Part shown: positions 16,579-24,701 of the stretch, piece by piece | Layout of the letters: each line of letters starts with the position of its first letter | Numbering within the stretch: the first letter of the stretch is position 1 | Source: Streptomyces sp. NBC_01314 | GTDB lineage: Bacteria; Actinomycetota; Actinomycetes; Streptomycetales; Streptomycetaceae | Assembly: GCF_041435215.1 (NCBI RefSeq) | Contig: NZ_CP108394.1 | Coordinates: 7,688,001-7,752,000, forward strand | DNA: 64,000 nt | Direction of reading: 5' to 3' | The notes under the pieces: model-generated | What the model was told of the DNA's origin: nothing | Seen by the model: only the letters and a program-made list of their open reading frames with translations | The model's database searches: none | Made by a program: the position numbers and the translations under genes

Positions 16579-16638
16579 CACGGGTTCTACTCCCTCTGGT
16601 CCTGACGGACACAATCACCTGTGGTCCTGGCGGACCAT

Positions 16639-17025
16639 CTACGGTCTCTCGACGACCACGTTGGTCGACTTGATCACGGCAACCGCCGGAACACCGGGCT
16701 CCAGCTTCAGTTCCTCGGCCGACTCGCGGCTGACCAGCGCCACCACCCGGAACGGTCCGGCCTGGATCTCCACCTGCGCCGACACATCGCCGAGGATCAC
16801 GTCGGTGACGATGCCGGTCAGGCGGTTGCGGGCCGAGGAGCCGGTGGACTCCCGCTCCGCGCGGTGCGTCTCGCGGGCGTAGGCGGCGAGGGCCGGCCCG
16901 GGGATGATCCGGCGGCCCTGCTCGTCGCGTTCGGCGGTGAGTTTCCCGCCGTCGACCAGGCGCCTCACGGTGTCGGCGCTGACACCGAGCAGGGCGGCGG
17001 CGTCCCCGATCCGGTAGGTGTGCAT
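16639..17025 (-). CDS. Mop/TOBE-domain regulator with MerR-like HTH
   Basis: 128-residue protein. Residues 1-55 form an excisionase/MerR-like helix-turn-helix (YRIGDAAALLGVSADTVRRL), and residues 60-128 form a TOBE (Mop) domain that binds molybdate (NRLTGIVTDVILGDVSAQVE). It is the common small molybdate sensor placed in front of modABC in Streptomyces and probably controls modA. I chose the ATG at 17025, which starts MHTYRIGD; an in-frame upstream ATG at 17052 adds nine residues without family support. Confidence 0.88.
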   Translation of the reverse strand: MHTYRIGDAAALLGVSADTVRRLVDGGKLTAERDEQGRRIIPGPALAAYARETHRAERESTGSSARNRLTGIVTDVILGDVSAQVEIQAGPFRVVALVSRESAEELKLEPGVPAVAVIKSTNVVVERP

Positions 17026-17163
17026 GCGCTGATGATAATGCCGCAGATGCAAGGAGAAAGTCTCCTGTGGCTTTGCATGAGCCGGAATCGTGATCTATCA
17101 GGTTGGCATGTGCGTTTGCGCGGGAGGTGGGTCCGGGTACGGTCTTCCGGGAGGTGGTAGCCC

Positions 17164-17646
17164 GTGAGTCAGTCCCTCGCAGCCGCCGGTACGGCCACCG
17201 TTCCGATGGCGGAACTCACCCTCGCCGGCGATCTGAGCCGTCCGTCCCGGCTGACGGTGCCCGACCTGCTCGCCTGGCCGCAGCACGAGGCCGACGTCAG
17301 CTTCGAGTGCGCCACCAGCGGTATCCAGCACCACCGCTTCACCGGACCACTCCTGCACGACGTGCTGTCGGCGGCCGAGCCTGGTTTCGACCCCGCCCGC
17401 CGCAAGGACCGCCTGCGCTTCCTGATCGCCGTGACCGGGGTGGACGGCCATCACGCCCTGCTGTCCTGGGCCGAGATAGACCCCGACTTCGGCCGCGCTT
17501 CCGTCCTGCTCGCGGTCACCATCGACGACACCCCGCTCGACCGCGCCGGACCCCAACTCGTCCTCCCGCAGGACCGCTGCGGCGCCCGGCACATCAGCGG
17601 AATCAACGCGATCCACGTGGATGGCAGCTACCGCGCGTGGACGTGA
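17164..17646 (+). CDS. Molybdopterin-binding (sulfite-oxidase-fold) domain protein
   Basis: 160-residue protein resembling the oxidoreductase molybdopterin-binding domain. It has VPDLLAWPQHEADVSFECAT near the start, then FTGPLLHDVL, FLIAVTGVDGHHALLSWAEI, and LVLPQDRCGARHISGI near the end. Cysteines are available in FECAT and QDRCG; I have not decided which, if either, would ligate Mo. The short form without other domains is frequent beside mod genes in Streptomyces and is usually unassigned. It is divergent from the Mop regulator across 138 bp and is followed after 31 bp by the amidotransferase-methyltransferase gene. Confidence 0.75.
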   Translation: MSQSLAAAGTATVPMAELTLAGDLSRPSRLTVPDLLAWPQHEADVSFECATSGIQHHRFTGPLLHDVLSAAEPGFDPARRKDRLRFLIAVTGVDGHHALLSWAEIDPDFGRASVLLAVTIDDTPLDRAGPQLVLPQDRCGARHISGINAIHVDGSYRAWT

Positions 17647-17677
17647 ACCTGGGCATGACCCTGATGAGAGGAGCACG

Positions 17678-18973
17678 GTGAGCCCCGTCCCCCCGACGGA
17701 CGTCCTGGTCGTCGAACACGCGCCGCAGGAAGGCCCGTACGCCATCGGTACGGCGCTGGAGGCGGCCGGGCTGCCGGTGCGTACGTGCCGGACCTGGGCG
17801 GGGGATCCGGTGCCCGACACGCTCGGCGACGCCGCGGCCCTGGTGCTGATGGGCGGTCCCGCGGCGGCGTACGAGGACTTTTCCGGCCGTACGGCGGAGC
17901 TGGCGCTGCTGCGGGCGGCGCTGGAGGTCGAGGTTCCAGTGCTCGGGGTCTGTCTCGGCGCCCAGCTTCTCGGGGAGGCAGCAGGCGGCAGGAGCCGACC
18001 CGGGTCGGGGCCGCAGATCGGCTGGGGCGAGGTACGAGCCGCACCGGCCGCGCACGGCGATCCGCTGTTCGCGGGCGTCCCTGAACACCTGCCGGTCCTG
18101 CACTGGCACGGCGACACGATGGACCTGCCCGCCGGGGCGACGCTGCTGGCATCCTGTGACCGCTTCCCGGTCCAAGCGTTCAGGCTCGGCGGTTCGGCAT
18201 GGGGTCTGCAGTTCCACCTGGAGGTCGACAAGGCGGCCGTGGACGCCTTCGCCGCGGCCTTCCCCGACGAAGCCGCCACCGCGCCGGACCTCGTCGCGTC
18301 CGCCCCCAGGAACCTGGCCGCCCTCGCGCCGCACCGGGACGCCGTGTTCGCGCGCTTCGCTGCACTCGTGGCGGACCGCGCGGAGCGGAGTGCCACCCGG
18401 ACGTTCTTCACGCCGAAGGCGGCGAAGTGGGAGGCGCGCTTCGCCGCCGACGGCCCCCGGTATACGGCGGCGGTTCTCCAGATGGGTCTGCGTCCGGGTG
18501 GGCGGGCGCTGGACGTGGGCTGCGGCAGCGGGCGCGCGCTGCCCGCACTGCGCGCGGAAGTCGGCGCCGAGGGCGTGGTCCTCGGGGTGGAGCTGACTCC
18601 GGCGATGCTCACCGCCACCGCGAAGGAGGGCCGCGCGGACCTCGCCCGGCTGCTCATGGCCGACGCCTGCCGGCTGCCGCTCGCGGACGGGGCGGTCGAC
18701 GGCATCTTCAGCGCGGGCCTGATCAACCACGTGCCCGACCCCGCGGCGGCGCTGCGCGAGTGGGCCAGGGTGAGCGCCCCGGGCGGTGTGCTGCTGCTCT
18801 TCCACCCCTCCGGCCGCGCCGAACGGGCCGCACGCCACGGCCGCCCCCTCGACCCGGACGACCCTCTGGCCGAGGAGAACCTGCGGCCCGCGCTGCACGC
18901 CGCCGGATGGTCGCTGGACTGCTACGAGGACGCCTCCCTCCACTTCCTGGCCCGCGCCGTCCGCGTCCACTGA
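17678..18973 (+). CDS. Class I glutamine amidotransferase fused to a SAM methyltransferase
   Basis: 431-residue two-domain protein in one uninterrupted frame. Residues 1-225 are a class I glutamine amidotransferase with LVLMGGP, the nucleophile Cys92 in LGVCLGAQLL, and the His180/Glu182 pair in LQFHLE, so the triad is complete. Residues 240-431 are a Rossmann methyltransferase with the SAM motif ALDVGCGSG (about 277-285), ADACRLPLADGAVD and GLINHVPDPAAAL. The GTG at 17678 has AGAGGAG upstream. The gene follows the molybdopterin-domain gene closely and may be co-transcribed. An ammonia-releasing domain coupled to a methyltransferase has no obvious reaction; the second domain may be a binding scaffold. 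Substrate unknown. Confidence 0.85.
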   Translation: MSPVPPTDVLVVEHAPQEGPYAIGTALEAAGLPVRTCRTWAGDPVPDTLGDAAALVLMGGPAAAYEDFSGRTAELALLRAALEVEVPVLGVCLGAQLLGEAAGGRSRPGSGPQIGWGEVRAAPAAHGDPLFAGVPEHLPVLHWHGDTMDLPAGATLLASCDRFPVQAFRLGGSAWGLQFHLEVDKAAVDAFAAAFPDEAATAPDLVASAPRNLAALAPHRDAVFARFAALVADRAERSATRTFFTPKAAKWEARFAADGPRYTAAVLQMGLRPGGRALDVGCGSGRALPALRAEVGAEGVVLGVELTPAMLTATAKEGRADLARLLMADACRLPLADGAVDGIFSAGLINHVPDPAAALREWARVSAPGGVLLLFHPSGRAERAARHGRPLDPDDPLAEENLRPALHAAGWSLDCYEDASLHFLARAVRVH

Positions 18974-19230
18974 GGCACAGGCGCGGAACACTTCTGACCA
19001 TGACCTGAGAGGAAGCCGGCCGCCGCCTGCGGCACCGGATCACCGGCGTTCCAGTGGCCGTCGCCGACGACACGCGCCCAGCGTCCCTCAGACCGGGGCT
19101 CACGCGCACGACGCGGATACCCCCGCCGATGCGAGCCCGATGCTGAGTTGCTGACCCTCACCGCCGGATGCGGTCACCGGTGAGCGGACGGGACCACATC
19201 GGCAACCTGACATGCCGTCGGGAGAAGGGT
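18974..19230. other. Intergenic before repeat copy 2
   Basis: No convincing gene. A minus-strand stretch (WARVVGDGHWNAGDPV around 19.0 kb) has some coding look but no family that I know. It may be a leftover of DNA broken at the repeat. Confidence 0.4.
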
Positions 19231-19650
19231 GCAGGCCCTCTGCGCGGGGGAATGGGAATCCGCTGCGCGAAGGTCCGATCGCGTCTGTTGAGCTGTAGTG
19301 ACAGTCGCGATTCCCTATCGGGCCGGCCCCCTCAGGGAGCGAGAGGGAACGACAGGGACCACAAAGGGACCGCAAGGACAGGAACCAACCGACAAGGACC
19401 TCGCAGGACCGGCACAGGTGCACGCGTCTGACCTGCAAGAACGGCGTGAATGGGCACTGATCGGCAAGGATCGCCAAGATCCTCAAAGGACTCATAATCC
19501 GTCGGCCGTGGGTTCGAGTCCCACCCGCCCCACTTCCGCAGGTCGCTGACCTGCGGAAACGTTCATTTTCGGGTGTCGGAGCGTCAACTTCGCCTGAACG
19601 GACTGAATCCGCTGCTCGTGGGTTTGGCGCCACGCTGGTCTATGTCGGCT
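19231..19650 (+). repeat. Dispersed repeat copy 2, with the 3' half of tRNA-Met(CAU)
   Basis: It has the same order as copy 3 at 55.0 kb: hairpin module (19231-19264), a variable 200 bp, the 45-nt half-tRNA block (19488-19532), the hairpin TTCCGCAGGTC/GACCTGCGGAA, and about 90 bp more ending near GAATCCGCTGCTCG and GGTCTATG. By eye copies 2 and 3 align over about 400 bp, whereas copy 1 shares only the part up to the half-tRNA. The pair flanks the 19.5-55.3 kb segment in direct orientation. Confidence 0.75.
19534..19558 (+). terminator. Hairpin after tRNA-half repeat copy 2
   Basis: Perfect 11-bp stem TTCCGCAGGTC/GACCTGCGGAA with a 3-nt loop, followed by ACGTTCATTTT. It begins 1 bp after the half-tRNA block, so it probably serves as the tRNA terminator carried along with the block. 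Confidence 0.65.
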
Positions 19651-19955
19651 GATGCCCTCCTGACCTGCATGAATGCGTAGCCGCTGAGACCTGTCCTGCT
19701 CAGCTCTCCTGCGGCAGGGCCAAGGATTGAGGCCATCCTGAGGCCGGAGGTACCGGGGGAGTGCCCGGAAGGCGCTCTCCAGTGCGTCGTCTGCATGTCT
19801 GGCGAGGGTCCGGGAAGCCAAGGAAACGGCCCCAACAGAAAACTGCCCCAAACGTGCAGCGGCCCCTGGTCTCTCGTGTGCTGTCCTGAACGGATCCGGG
19901 CCTGTTGGAGGCTCGGATCCGTCTCCGGTAACTCCACCCGGCTTCTGCAGATGGA
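19651..19955. other. Intergenic, unidentified
   Basis: The minus strand has a frame with a helical look (SLASRTLARHADDALESAFR) but no start, no ribosome-binding site and no recognised family. I treat it as debris. Confidence 0.4.
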
Positions 19956-20001
19956 CCAGGGCCTGTCCGATCGGCGGGGAGGAACACCGGACAGGCCCTG
20001 G
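19956..20001. repeat. GGACAGGCCCTGG hairpin repeat, copy A
   Basis: Arms CCAGGGCCTGTCC and GGACAGGCCCTGG enclose TCGGCGGGGAGGAACACC-like sequence. Copies B (35929) and C (52845, opposite orientation) share both arms and most of the loop. Here it lies next to a DNA-ligase fragment, not after an intact gene. Confidence 0.85.
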
Positions 20002-20050
20002 CGGAGGCAGGCCGCCCGTGAAACAGGCACCCAGGTCATCAGCGCCGGCG

Positions 20051-20440
20051 GTGCGCGGGTGGCGGAAGTACAAGGTGCGCGAGACCACCGAGGTGATCGT
20101 CGGCGCGGTCACCGGCTCTGTGGCTGCCCCCAGCAGTCTGCTGCTCGGTAGGTTCGACAACGACGGCCGCCTTCAGTACGTCGGCCGCACCACCACCCTC
20201 GCCCAGCCAGTGAGCAGCGCGGTCGCCGGGCTGCTCGCCCCGGCCCGGCGCGCATCCCTGGAGGGGCTGGTCGTTCTGTTCCGGGTGGGGCAGCCGGGAG
20301 ACGCTGAACGTCACGCTGGTGGCGGAAGTCGGCGTCGAGGTCGCCCGTGACGCCTCCGGACGGTGGCGACACCCCGCACGCTGGCACCGTGCCCGCCCCG
20401 ACCTTTCCCCTGCCGACGTCCCCCGCTGGACGTTGCCGCC
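20051..20440 (+). pseudogene. ATP-dependent DNA ligase C-terminal (OB-fold) remnant
   Basis: One frame reads WRKYKVRETTEVIVGAVTGS, LLLGRFDNDGRLQYVGRTTT and SSAVAGLLAPA. After a frameshift near 20310 another frame gives VEVARDASGRWRHPARWHRA and RPDLSPADVP. This is the OB domain and C-terminal tail of the LigC/LigD-type ATP-dependent DNA ligase. The nucleotidyltransferase domain is missing. The fragment starts soon after hairpin copy A. Confidence 0.7.
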
Positions 20441-20543
20441 GCACCGACGGCGGCGCGGGCGCGGCGGCTCGGCCGAGGCGCAACCGGCTGAGCACGCGCC
20501 CCGTCCCCTCGCCCGCCGCCCAGGACCTGTCCCACCCACCATC

Positions 20544-20558
20544 TAATGGGTACTCACC
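20544..20558 (+). repeat. Direct repeat TAATGGGTACTCACC, left copy
   Basis: An identical 15-mer recurs at 20754-20768, exactly 210 bp away, so the two copies bracket the small peptide gene. The core GGGTACTCACC is partly symmetric (GGT-4-ACC). It could be a regulator site or the trace of a duplication. Confidence 0.6.
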
Positions 20559-20639
20559 GCTAGCGCGACCGGCCCGACGGTGTAACGGGCCATCGCCAGC
20601 GGAAGTGCTGGACAACGTTCCCCTCGACAAGGAGATGCG

Positions 20640-20756
20640 ATGCGTAAAGCCGTACTCGGTTTGTTCGTGGCACTGGCGGCTGTGCTCGCCGTAGCGCCGC
20701 TCGCCGACGCTGACCAGACCGAGACCGTCGCCTGCTGCGGCCACAACCCGAGGTAA
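20640..20756 (+). CDS. Small secreted peptide, 38 residues
   Basis: ATG at 20640 with AAGGAG 6 bp upstream, ending at TAA. The product has a classic signal peptide: MRKA, a hydrophobic core (VLGLFVALAAVLAVAPL) and an ADA-type cleavage site. It leaves a mature tail of about 15 residues, DQTETVACCGHNPR, with a Cys-Cys pair. No family known to me. Size and architecture suit an exported signalling or antimicrobial peptide, or a tiny secreted factor; this is inference. Its stop overlaps the right copy of a 15-bp direct repeat, and the neighbouring metabolite cluster starts 107 bp downstream on the other strand. Confidence 0.6.
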   Translation: MRKAVLGLFVALAAVLAVAPLADADQTETVACCGHNPR

Positions 20757-20768
20757 TGGGTACTCACC
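20754..20768 (+). repeat. Direct repeat TAATGGGTACTCACC, right copy
   Basis: Identical to 20544-20558. Its first three bases are the stop codon of the 38-residue peptide gene. Confidence 0.6.
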
Positions 20769-20862
20769 ACGCGGATGGGGCCTGGCACTCCAACTCGACG
20801 GTTCACCAGTTGCGATGGGGCGAGTCACCGTGCGCAGGAGACCCGACAGCAGAGGCGGGAGG

Positions 20863-22137
20863 TCACACCGGATCCAGCTGGAAGCGGTCCAGCTGCCGCC
20901 TTGCGCTTATGCGGGCTGTGAAGCGTTCGAGCACTGATGCACGTGCACGATCGCCAAGGTGGGGCGGCTGGTGGAGAACTTGGGTCAGCGTCTTGGCCAG
21001 CGAGTCGACCTCCGGGGCGCATTGCAACCCGTTGATACCGTGTACGACCTGGAATCGATGACCCCCGACTGCTGTCGCGAGGGTGGTGCGCCCCCGGTAC
21101 ATCGACTCGGTGAGTGACAGCCCGAAGCCTTCGCGCAGGCTCGGTTGTATCACCAGAACGGCCCGGCTCCTGATCAAGTTGATCGCTGCCCGGTGCAGGT
21201 CGGTGCCGATGTCGATCGCAGACCAGAGGTGGCAGCGGTTGGCGAGCGATTCCGGGAAGTCATGAATGGCAGTCAGGATGCCGTTACGCACGTCGTGGAA
21301 GACGGTGCGGCTGCCGGAATGCAGATTCGGCCCGACGAAGACGAGGTGCAGATCGGGGTCGGCGTCAGCGGCCGCGACGAAGGCGTCGAAGGCGAGCCGG
21401 TGTCCCTTCAACGGATCCCAGCGGGCGACCACCAGGGCGTAGCGGCTGGTTTCGCTGGGGAGAAAGCCTGTGCCGTGGTCGGTGAAGGCAGGGACCTGCC
21501 CGGAGTCATTCACGCCGGCCTGGTCTGCCCGCCAGGGTCCGCTGACCACTCCAGTGGTCAGCAAGCCGGTGAGCTGCGCTACCTCTGTGGGGTCGAGGTC
21601 CCGGTTCTTGGTGGCGTCGACGTCGATACCCGGTGGGCTGACCAGGAAGGAGCATGGTGGATCGGGCCACACGTACTCCGGTAGATGAACCACGGCCAGG
21701 GAGCAGCTTTCCAGAGCCGGCCGGAGAATATGGCTGGCGGAGACGGTCCACTCGTTCCACGCCTGGTCTCCGATGTGTGACCGCCAGACGATCTGTGCGA
21801 CGCCGCGGAGCGCCGGAGCGAGGATCAGCCCGACCGGGTCATGCAGGATGACGACGTCCGGTCGGTCCGCGCGGATCTTTTCGACGAGCGGCTCCAGGCA
21901 GGCGTCCGGGTTCCGGTATCGCTGTCGTAGTTCCGCTTCGGTCCCCGGGATGATCCGAGGACGCACTCCGTGCAGGGCGTCGTGCAGGTAGTCGGCAAGG
22001 GGTTGGTCGTGGAAATAGGGTGCGATATCGAACCAACTGACGACGCATCCGAGATCCCGAAGTCCCCGGCTGTCGGCACGGATGAGTTCTGGGGCGCCGC
22101 CGTACAGGGTGCCGTAGGAAACGTGCGCTATCCGCAC
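20863..22137 (-). CDS. GT4-family glycosyltransferase (trehalose synthase TreT-like)
   Basis: 424-residue retaining GT-B glycosyltransferase. The N-terminal domain opens with VRIAHVSYGTLYGGAPELIR and contains WRSHIGDQAWNEW. The C-terminal domain has RWDPLKGHRLAFDAF and the nucleotide-sugar loop EGFGLSLTESMYRGR. The overall pattern recalls TreT-type enzymes more than typical cell-wall GT4. The GTG at 22137 has GAGGAGG 5 bp upstream; a GTG two codons earlier would abut the ribosome-binding site. It is the last gene of the leftward cluster operon, 65 bp after the flavin-reductase-like gene. Likely role: adding a sugar to the cluster product. Confidence 0.85.
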   Translation of the reverse strand: MRIAHVSYGTLYGGAPELIRADSRGLRDLGCVVSWFDIAPYFHDQPLADYLHDALHGVRPRIIPGTEAELRQRYRNPDACLEPLVEKIRADRPDVVILHDPVGLILAPALRGVAQIVWRSHIGDQAWNEWTVSASHILRPALESCSLAVVHLPEYVWPDPPCSFLVSPPGIDVDATKNRDLDPTEVAQLTGLLTTGVVSGPWRADQAGVNDSGQVPAFTDHGTGFLPSETSRYALVVARWDPLKGHRLAFDAFVAAADADPDLHLVFVGPNLHSGSRTVFHDVRNGILTAIHDFPESLANRCHLWSAIDIGTDLHRAAINLIRSRAVLVIQPSLREGFGLSLTESMYRGRTTLATAVGGHRFQVVHGINGLQCAPEVDSLAKTLTQVLHQPPHLGDRARASVLERFTARISARRQLDRFQLDPV

Positions 22138-22202
22138 AGTCACCTCCTCGGTTGAGTGCTCACACTGGTTCCGGGTTGTGGATCGGCCAACTCGACTTCG
22201 TG

Positions 22203-22706
22203 TCAGGACACCGCGCCGCTTGCACGGTCGCCGACCCACGCGGACGACGCGAGGGCGTCGCAGAAGCGGGTGAAATCGTGGGCGAAACGTTCGAGACGTG
22301 AGTCTTCGTCGGGCTCGCCGGGCAGATGCACGACTGTCGGATGGATGACAGAGCGGTAGTCGAGGATGAGCGGCATGACGACGCTCTGCACGGCGAGCAA
22401 GCTGCGGGGCGTGCCGGCGGTCATCACCACGCCGACCGGGCGATCGCGGAACAGGTCAGCCAACTGTTCAATGGCCAGCTTTGTCGACGCGGCGATGCCG
22501 AAGTTGCGTACCGGAGCCACCAGCACTACCCCGTTGATGGAATCCGGTTCGGCCGACAGCAGGGCTTTGGCGGCCACGGGGTCCTGGCCCCAGTCGACGA
22601 GAGCCACAGGGTCCGGGGACGTCTCGCTCATCCGCTCAACAAGTGCCTGCGCACACCGGGCACCTCGCGAGTTCTCACTGTCGGACGTCGTGAGCACGAT
22701 GATCAT
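22203..22706 (-). CDS. NAD(P)H-dependent FMN reductase-like flavodoxin-fold protein
   Basis: 167 residues with a flavodoxin-like fold: strand IIVLTTSDSENSRGARCA supplies the phosphate loop, and VLVAPVRNFGIAASTKLAIE is the isoalloxazine loop where the family has PEYN. It probably binds FMN and passes electrons, for example to an oxygenase or for reductive steps in the pathway. The ATG at 22706 has GGAG 8 bp upstream; a TTG at 22721 is less likely. Its 5' end overlaps the MFS gene by 32 bp, so the two are coupled. Confidence 0.75.
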   Translation of the reverse strand: MIIVLTTSDSENSRGARCAQALVERMSETSPDPVALVDWGQDPVAAKALLSAEPDSINGVVLVAPVRNFGIAASTKLAIEQLADLFRDRPVGVVMTAGTPRSLLAVQSVVMPLILDYRSVIHPTVVHLPGEPDEDSRLERFAHDFTRFCDALASSAWVGDRASGAVS

Positions 22707-23955
22707 ATTTTGCCGCTCCAAAAGAAATTGTCAGGATTGCCGCCGTGGTCAGGGTGATCACGATCAGCGTCCGCGGATCGCTGAGCTCCAGCAGGTAGAT
22801 CCACAGCGACAGAAAGATGAGGTTACTGGCGTTCTGAACCGCGAGCAGGCGGGCAAAGAACGTGGACTGGCTGGTCAGCGGAAGTTCGAGTTGCAGCCTG
22901 GACTGCGCCAGCACCGCGCCGATGGAGGCCACACCAACCATGCAGTAGAGCGCGAGCATCAGCGGCAGCGGAGACGTGAAAGTGACCAAGGCGCTGAGGG
23001 CGTAGAAGACACAGATGACGAGTATCGTGCTGCGTACGGTGGGGGCCTTCGCCCGACCGGCGACGATGACTCCGGCCAGGATCGCGCCCGCGCTGTAGGC
23101 GACGTTCGCGATGCCCAATGTCCAGTCGGGTTTGGCAAGGACAAGTTCGAGAACTGCCGGGTAGTTGCTCAGCCAGAGTCGTTGGGTGGTGCTGAAGACC
23201 ACGACCAGGACGGCCGTGGCAATCACAGCCGATGGCCGGGGCAGGTACCAGCGGCGTGGAGCGGGCTGGGCAGCTGGTGATTCGGCCTCCCCTGACACCG
23301 CCTCTTCCGATACCGTCGTTTCACCGCGTTGCTGTGCCCCGCGCAGGTCGTCCCGGACTCTCCACTGCAGCAAGGCGCTGAGTACGAAGGTGACCGCGTT
23401 GACGAACATGGCGGTCGCCGCATCGGACAGGGCGAGGGTGAGCGCACCCAGACCCCAGCCGATCACGCCGGCGATCTGTGTCGTCGCGATGGAGTATCCG
23501 TTGATCCGGACCAGCACGCTGGCGGAGTTGGCCGAGAGCGCGCTGACGAGGATACGAGAGGACGTGGAGTAGAAGGCAGCGGCGCTGCCGATGACCAGTT
23601 CCTGGGCATACACGATCTCGGGGCCGCTGTGGATCGAGAGCAGGAACAGCAGAGGGTAGAGACAGGCGGTTGCCGCGCTCACCAGGTCAGCGGCGATCGC
23701 GACCGGTCCGGCGCCGAACCGCTTGATGGCGCGGGGCACAAGAGGCGCCATCACGATGGCCGGTATCCCGCCGCAGATGGCGATGAGGGGAACGGACGCC
23801 GGATTTCGGGTCAGCTCCAGCACCAACAGTGCGGCAGCACCGATGTACATGCTGTTACCGAGGGCTGACACGGCGGTAGCGGCAATGAGGAAACGTGCGG
23901 CGTTGCCGATACGGGGTGCAGATGGTGGCGTGGTGTCAACTTCTGCTTCTGTCAA
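22675..23955 (-). CDS. MFS exporter (EntS-like)
   Basis: 426-residue membrane protein with about 12 TM segments and a cytoplasmic loop (about 205-240, GAQQRGETTVSEEAVSGEAE region). Layout and the helix-rich ends match MFS_3 exporters of secondary metabolites. The start is TTG (23953-23955) with GTGGAG upstream, overlapping the previous stop as TTGA. It sits in the middle of the leftward cluster operon and probably exports the product or confers self-protection. Confidence 0.87.
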   Translation of the reverse strand: MTEAEVDTTPPSAPRIGNAARFLIAATAVSALGNSMYIGAAALLVLELTRNPASVPLIAICGGIPAIVMAPLVPRAIKRFGAGPVAIAADLVSAATACLYPLLFLLSIHSGPEIVYAQELVIGSAAAFYSTSSRILVSALSANSASVLVRINGYSIATTQIAGVIGWGLGALTLALSDAATAMFVNAVTFVLSALLQWRVRDDLRGAQQRGETTVSEEAVSGEAESPAAQPAPRRWYLPRPSAVIATAVLVVVFSTTQRLWLSNYPAVLELVLAKPDWTLGIANVAYSAGAILAGVIVAGRAKAPTVRSTILVICVFYALSALVTFTSPLPLMLALYCMVGVASIGAVLAQSRLQLELPLTSQSTFFARLLAVQNASNLIFLSLWIYLLELSDPRTLIVITLTTAAILTISFGAAKYDHRAHDVRQ

Positions 23956-24701
23956 GCCGGTTGCTCCACAACCACTCGAAGGGCCAGCGGCTCGTCCGGC
24001 GCGTAGACGCCGTGCCGACGGTCGCAGCGGGCAAGGTCCCGGGCGTGCATGTAGCCGCCGCCCTTGGTGATGTACGGCGAGTGCGCCCAGTCTTCTAGTT
24101 CAGGCACCTCGGCGGGGGCGCCGGGGAAGGGAGCGTACGGGGTGCAGGTGAGCTCGTCAGCGTTGCCAGCCATGTCGAGCAGCCCGAAGGCACTGCGGCC
24201 GTGCGGGAAGTTGCCGACAGGGCAGGTGTTGCCGAGGCCGGCCCGTCCCATATTGGCCAGCCCTTCCTGCCAGGTGTCGCCCCATGGATAGACGCGCTCG
24301 TCGTCACCTCGGGCAGCGCGGACCCACTGACTCTCGCTGGGAGGTGTGGCTTTGCGACCGATCAGTTCGGACAACGCGTGGTAAAGCTTGTCGACGTCGC
24401 TCAAGCCCACTGTGGCGGGGTGATCGGATGCGGCCTCGCCGACCGGGCGTACACCGCTGACAGGGGTGAGCAAGGCTACCTGACGGACCGTCAACGGTAC
24501 TCGGCTGATCCAGAAGGTGGGCAGGCGCACGCTGTGCCGTGGCACCTCCTTGAGCAGCCACTCCGGGCGTACGCCCCTCATGGCCGGCTCCGCGAGTACG
24601 GTCGTGATCGTCTGCGGAGTCGACCCGATCAGTGTGGCGCCGGCAGGCACCTCGACCAGGCCGTCCTGGATCTCGGCGAGCACAGCCTCGACCTCGGTCA
24701 C
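23952..24701 (-). CDS. FGE/SUMF1-fold (formylglycine-generating enzyme-like) protein
   Basis: 249 residues matching the FGE-sulfatase domain: VPAGATLIGS at the start, TPPSESQWVRAARG, YPWGDTW, FGLLDMAGNADELT, and the end motif KGGGYMHARDLARCDRR. True FGE has two copper-binding cysteines in the RGGSW-like C-terminal region; here only one Cys (ARCDRR) is present, so formylglycine synthesis is unlikely. Related non-FGE members include EgtB-type oxidative enzymes and, as I recall, ToxD of the toxoflavin pathway. GTG start; overlaps genes on both sides by 4 bp (GTGA, TTGA). Likely an oxidative or scaffold role in the pathway. Confidence 0.8.
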   Translation of the reverse strand: MTEVEAVLAEIQDGLVEVPAGATLIGSTPQTITTVLAEPAMRGVRPEWLLKEVPRHSVRLPTFWISRVPLTVRQVALLTPVSGVRPVGEAASDHPATVGLSDVDKLYHALSELIGRKATPPSESQWVRAARGDDERVYPWGDTWQEGLANMGRAGLGNTCPVGNFPHGRSAFGLLDMAGNADELTCTPYAPFPGAPAEVPELEDWAHSPYITKGGGYMHARDLARCDRRHGVYAPDEPLALRVVVEQPA

